DNA of 7,972 bases from CAG-390 sp045543615 (lineage in GTDB: Bacteria; Bacillota; Clostridia; Oscillospirales; CAG-272). A program made the translations under genes and the position numbers. This document shows positions 5,226-7,972 of the stretch, one piece after another (within the stretch, counting starts at the first letter, position 1; every line of letters begins with the position of its first letter). The notes under the pieces were generated by a model. That model had not been told where the DNA came from. It saw nothing but the letters and a program-made list of their open reading frames with translations, and searched no databases. Where the stretch lies: the NCBI GenBank assembly GCA_045543615.1, contig JAZPXL010000049.1, forward strand, positions 1 through 7,972. Direction: 5' to 3'.

Positions 5226-7868
5226 GTGATTCCGAGTTTTTCCTACGATACACAGGCAAAAGCAAAGAGTAACGTCAAGGAGCTGAAATATAGCGACGGA
5301 AAGTACAGCCTTACGCTGACTGACAGCAACAAAATATTATCCGATTACACCTTCAAGAAAACAGGCGACGTATCTGTTTCTGTTTCGGGTAACAGCATTA
5401 CACTGACATCAACGAAGGCGATTCCTGATGAGCTTGTATTCAGCGCAACCAAGAATATGCCGAAGGTAACAACTACCCTTGTCGCTTGCGGCAGCTCTAC
5501 AAAGCAGGACGTTGTAACAGGCGTTCAGTCCGACACAGAAACCAAGACGGCGTATTTCGCTGTTAAGACCTCGGCAGGCTCACTCAAAATCGTCAAGACC
5601 TCCGACGACGGAAAGATCGAAGGTATCAAGTTTAAGGTCACGGGCGCTGACAATTACAGCAAGACCGTTACCACCAACGCAAAGGGCGAATTTCAGATTG
5701 ATGACCTCAAGGTAGGAACATACACCGTAACCGAGGTCACCGAGGAAAGATACGAGGATCAGAAGGCGCAGACCGTTAAGGTCGAAAGCGGAAAAACCGC
5801 AACCGTTAAATTCAGCAATATTCTGAAGCGTGGTGAACTTCAGGTCGTAAAGACCTCTGAGGATAATTTCAACGAGGGCGTTAAATTCCACCTTTACGGC
5901 ACATCACTTTCAGGCGCAAATGTTGACGAGTACGCTACCACCGACAAGAACGGCGTAGCTAACTTCAAGAATATCCTTGTAAGCGGCGATAAGCCCTACA
6001 CTCTTGAAGAAGTAGATACCGCTACTCGTTACGTTGTTCCGAAGTCCCAGACCACACCTATCACTTGGGATAAGGTGGCAAAGAGAGAATTCACCAATAC
6101 CCTCAAAAAGTTTATCGTTGAGGTTGCAAAGGTTGATTCCGAAACAAAGAAGCCGCAGGGCGACGCTTCCCTTGCCGGTGCAAAGTACGGCATCTATGAC
6201 GGCGATAAGCTGATTGATACCTACACCACTGACAAAGACGGTAAATTTACCACAAAGGAATATGTCTGCGGCGATAATTGGACTATCAGAGAGATTGAGC
6301 CGTCCGAGGGCTATCAGCTCGATAAGACCGTCTATCCTGTCGGCGCAGAAGCCAAGAAGTACACAATCGAACACAACAAATGCGTTCTCAGCGTAAACGA
6401 GGACGTTATCAAGGGCGATATTGAAATCGTTAAGCATACGGATCAGGGACAGACCAAAATCGAAACACCCGAAGAAGGAGCCACGTTTCAACTCTTTCTC
6501 AAAAGTGCAGGAAGCTATGACAACGCACACGAAAGCGTCCGTGACACCCTTGTCTGCGACGAAAAAGGCTACGCAAAATCCAAAAAGCTGCCCTATGGCA
6601 CTTACACCGTGCATCAGACCTACGGATGGGAAGGTCGTCACTATGTCGATGATTTCGATGTGTATGTTTGCGACAACTCCAAACCGTACAGCTTCATCAT
6701 TAATAATGATATTTTTGAATCCTATCTCAAGGTGGTTAAGGTGGACGCTGAATCAGGAAAGACAATCCCCTACGAGGGAGCGGGATTCCAGATTTATGCA
6801 CCCGATAATACTCTGATTACAATGTCCGTGCCGTACCCCTCAAACCTGACAATCGACACATTCTACACCAACAGCGAGGGCTATCTTATCACTCCCGAAA
6901 TGCTCGTGTATGATAAGGGCTATAAGCTCGTAGAGGTACAGGCTCCGCACGGGTATGTGCTTGACAGTACACCTATCACCTTTGACATCACAGAAGAAAA
7001 CTCCACAGAGGAGGGCAGCATTGTTTTGACTAAGGTAAATAAGGCAAACTACGCTCAGAAAGGCAAGATTACCATCGCCAAAGAGGGCGAAGTGTTCTAC
7101 GGCGTAAATGTCAGCGGCGGTACTGATGATGAAGGTAACGAAATTCCGACCATTTATCAGCCTGTTTATGAAACAGCAGGACTGAAAGGCGCTACCTATG
7201 AAATCCGTGCCGCAGAAGATATTATCACTCCCGACGGCACAGTCCGCAATCACAAGGGCGACCTTGTAGATACCGTTACCACAGGTAATGACGGCTTTGC
7301 AAAAAGTAAGGCTCTCTATCTTGGTAAGTACGAAATCAAGGAGATCCACGCACCCTACGGAATGGTACTTAGTGATGAAATTCATAATGTGGAGCTTGTC
7401 TACGCTGACCAGACCGTAGAAATCACAGAAACCTCTACATCGTTCTACAACGAAAGACAGAAGGTAAATGTAAACCTCGAAAAGTGGCTTGAAACCAACG
7501 AGCCGTTTGACATCGGCACTAACGAGGAAATCAAGTATGTTGTGTCTGAGGTAAACGACGACGCTTCTGCCGGATATATTCTTCCCGATGACGAGGTTAT
7601 CGAGATTGAGTATGGCAAGACCGCAACCGTAAAAATGCACAATGAAAAGATCCACGTTCCGCAGACAGGCGACGGCAGAACGCCCAACAACCTTTGGCTT
7701 GTGCTTGGCGGCGTTTCGGCTGTCGGTGTTGCGGCTTGCGTGACAGCTCTTGTAAGAAAGAGAAAGAAGCGTTTGACGAGAACAATTCAGCTTGGTCGGA
7801 CGAGTTTACGGAGCTGTACGGTTTACTATCTCCCGAAGAATATAACTCCGCAAGAGAAAGCACGTTGA
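5226..7868 (+). CDS. Sortase-anchored CnaB-repeat (SpaA-like) surface protein, truncated and rearranged
   Basis: An 880-codon frame for a cell-wall adhesin or pilin-like protein. Residues 1-116 are the tail of an N-terminal domain; a signal peptide is absent and the GTG start lacks a ribosome binding site, so the 5' end is lost. Six CnaB prealbumin-like repeats follow at about 117-201, 203-295, 296-397, 398-498, 499-613 and 614-747. Most show the pattern LxVVKxD..., GxxFxxY and an E-box (TVTEV E170, REI E356, VEV E570, KEI E706) expected for Lys-Asn isopeptide bonds. Repeat 4 has Q464 at the E-box glutamate position. A seventh repeat starts at 748 but jumps at about 772 to the end of a last repeat (VSEVNDDASAGYILP). 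The sorting signal is VPQTG (811-815), a hydrophobic segment 823-843 and RKRKKR. Residues 850-880 are out-of-frame translation of the next gene. Inferred host attachment; partner unknown. Confidence 0.85.
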   Translation: MIPSFSYDTQAKAKSNVKELKYSDGKYSLTLTDSNKILSDYTFKKTGDVSVSVSGNSITLTSTKAIPDELVFSATKNMPKVTTTLVACGSSTKQDVVTGVQSDTETKTAYFAVKTSAGSLKIVKTSDDGKIEGIKFKVTGADNYSKTVTTNAKGEFQIDDLKVGTYTVTEVTEERYEDQKAQTVKVESGKTATVKFSNILKRGELQVVKTSEDNFNEGVKFHLYGTSLSGANVDEYATTDKNGVANFKNILVSGDKPYTLEEVDTATRYVVPKSQTTPITWDKVAKREFTNTLKKFIVEVAKVDSETKKPQGDASLAGAKYGIYDGDKLIDTYTTDKDGKFTTKEYVCGDNWTIREIEPSEGYQLDKTVYPVGAEAKKYTIEHNKCVLSVNEDVIKGDIEIVKHTDQGQTKIETPEEGATFQLFLKSAGSYDNAHESVRDTLVCDEKGYAKSKKLPYGTYTVHQTYGWEGRHYVDDFDVYVCDNSKPYSFIINNDIFESYLKVVKVDAESGKTIPYEGAGFQIYAPDNTLITMSVPYPSNLTIDTFYTNSEGYLITPEMLVYDKGYKLVEVQAPHGYVLDSTPITFDITEENSTEEGSIVLTKVNKANYAQKGKITIAKEGEVFYGVNVSGGTDDEGNEIPTIYQPVYETAGLKGATYEIRAAEDIITPDGTVRNHKGDLVDTVTTGNDGFAKSKALYLGKYEIKEIHAPYGMVLSDEIHNVELVYADQTVEITETSTSFYNERQKVNVNLEKWLETNEPFDIGTNEEIKYVVSEVNDDASAGYILPDDEVIEIEYGKTATVKMHNEKIHVPQTGDGRTPNNLWLVLGGVSAVGVAACVTALVRKRKKRLTRTIQLGRTSLRSCTVYYLPKNITPQEKAR

Positions 7869-7972
7869 CGGCATTTTACACGCCGCCTGTTGTGATCGCC
7901 GCTATCTACAAGACGATGGCACAGATGGGCTTTAAGGAAGGCAACATATTGGAGCCTCCCTGCGGTATCGGT
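7757..7972 (+). CDS. ICE-type DNA methyltransferase/helicase protein, internal fragment
   Basis: A second frame, +1 relative to the surface protein tail, is open from before 7757 to the right edge. It reads KKEKEAFDENNSAWSDEF, then SPEEYNSARESTLTAFYTPP and GNILEPPCGIG. This is the start of the N6-adenine methyltransferase domain in very large ICE proteins that also carry an SNF2-type helicase. The EPPCGIG motif is the SAM-binding motif I. ARESTLTAFYTPPVVI is the conserved lead-in. There is no start codon or ribosome binding site, and the N-terminal part that normally precedes this region is absent, so the gene is 5'-truncated by fusion to the surface-protein gene. The rest lies outside the window. 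The probable role of an intact version is modification or protection of element DNA during transfer, which is inferred. The helicase part is not visible here. Confidence 0.7.

Larger units (their letters stand above)
4896..7972 (+). mobile_element. Mosaic of ICE-derived fragments
   Basis: Three plus-strand pieces belong to gene families that travel together in Clostridia integrative and conjugative elements: a ParB-like C-terminus, a multi-CnaB sortase-anchored protein, and a methyltransferase/helicase. All are cut in mid-protein yet keep the same orientation. No integrase, relaxase, VirB4/VirD4 gene or att site is present in the window, so neither element boundary can be placed. The left limit near 4896 is simply where ParB-like sequence meets pstS. 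ICE origin is inferred from family knowledge. Confidence 0.65.

Noticed and set aside
5580..7540. Repeated DNA in the surface gene as a CRISPR array or diversity-generating variable region
   Set aside because: The repeats are diverged protein-domain repeats of about 250-400 nt, with no short direct repeats, reverse transcriptase or template repeat.
5910..7655. Long minus-strand open frames (5910-6641 and 6840-7655) opposite the surface-protein gene
   Set aside because: They are shadows of a long, codon-biased repeat gene. The translations match no recognisable domain and have no ribosome binding sites.

Overview
The window has two unrelated halves that meet head to head near position 4900. 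Gene content, Gram-positive signals (strong AAGGAG-type ribosome binding sites, a lipobox, a sortase signal) and moderate GC suggest a gut-type Clostridia member (Oscillospiraceae/Lachnospiraceae-like). This assignment comes from family knowledge, not from a search.

Positions 1-4902 (minus strand) are an ordinary high-affinity phosphate uptake and sensing operon, read right to left: pstS, pstC, pstA, pstB, phoU, a PhoB/PhoP-type response regulator, and the first 97 codons of a PhoR-type histidine kinase that runs off the left edge. The genes are tightly packed: ATGA overlaps at pstA/pstB and regulator/kinase, and gaps of 1-4 nt at most other boundaries. The exception is the 55-nt pstS-pstC gap, which holds a GCAA-tetraloop hairpin that pairs well only as minus-strand RNA. 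PstS captures phosphate, PstC/PstA form the channel, PstB powers it, PhoU links transport state to the sensor, and the two-component pair controls transcription.

Positions ~4896-7972 (plus strand) carry pieces typical of Clostridia integrative and conjugative elements (ICEs): the C-terminus of a ParB-like partition protein, a multi-CnaB-domain sortase-anchored surface protein, and the middle of a large methyltransferase/helicase protein that runs off the right edge. None of the three is complete. parB lacks its 5' part. The surface protein lacks its signal peptide and N-terminal domain, appears to have lost several CnaB repeats near residue 772, and ends out of frame. The methyltransferase lacks its start. 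All three keep one orientation, as expected if a longer ICE segment had been reduced by successive internal deletions.

The joins at ~4900, ~5222, ~7540 and ~7760 are the most notable thing here. Each lies where a protein family is cut in mid-domain, and two have short shared or repetitive sequence at the breakpoint. The cause may be a real deletion derivative of an ICE or a chimeric or collapsed assembly; the sequence alone cannot decide. The first join also removes the pstS promoter and most of its signal peptide, so the operon as drawn has no visible promoter. I see no RNA gene, CRISPR array, IS transposase, att site or convincing new system.
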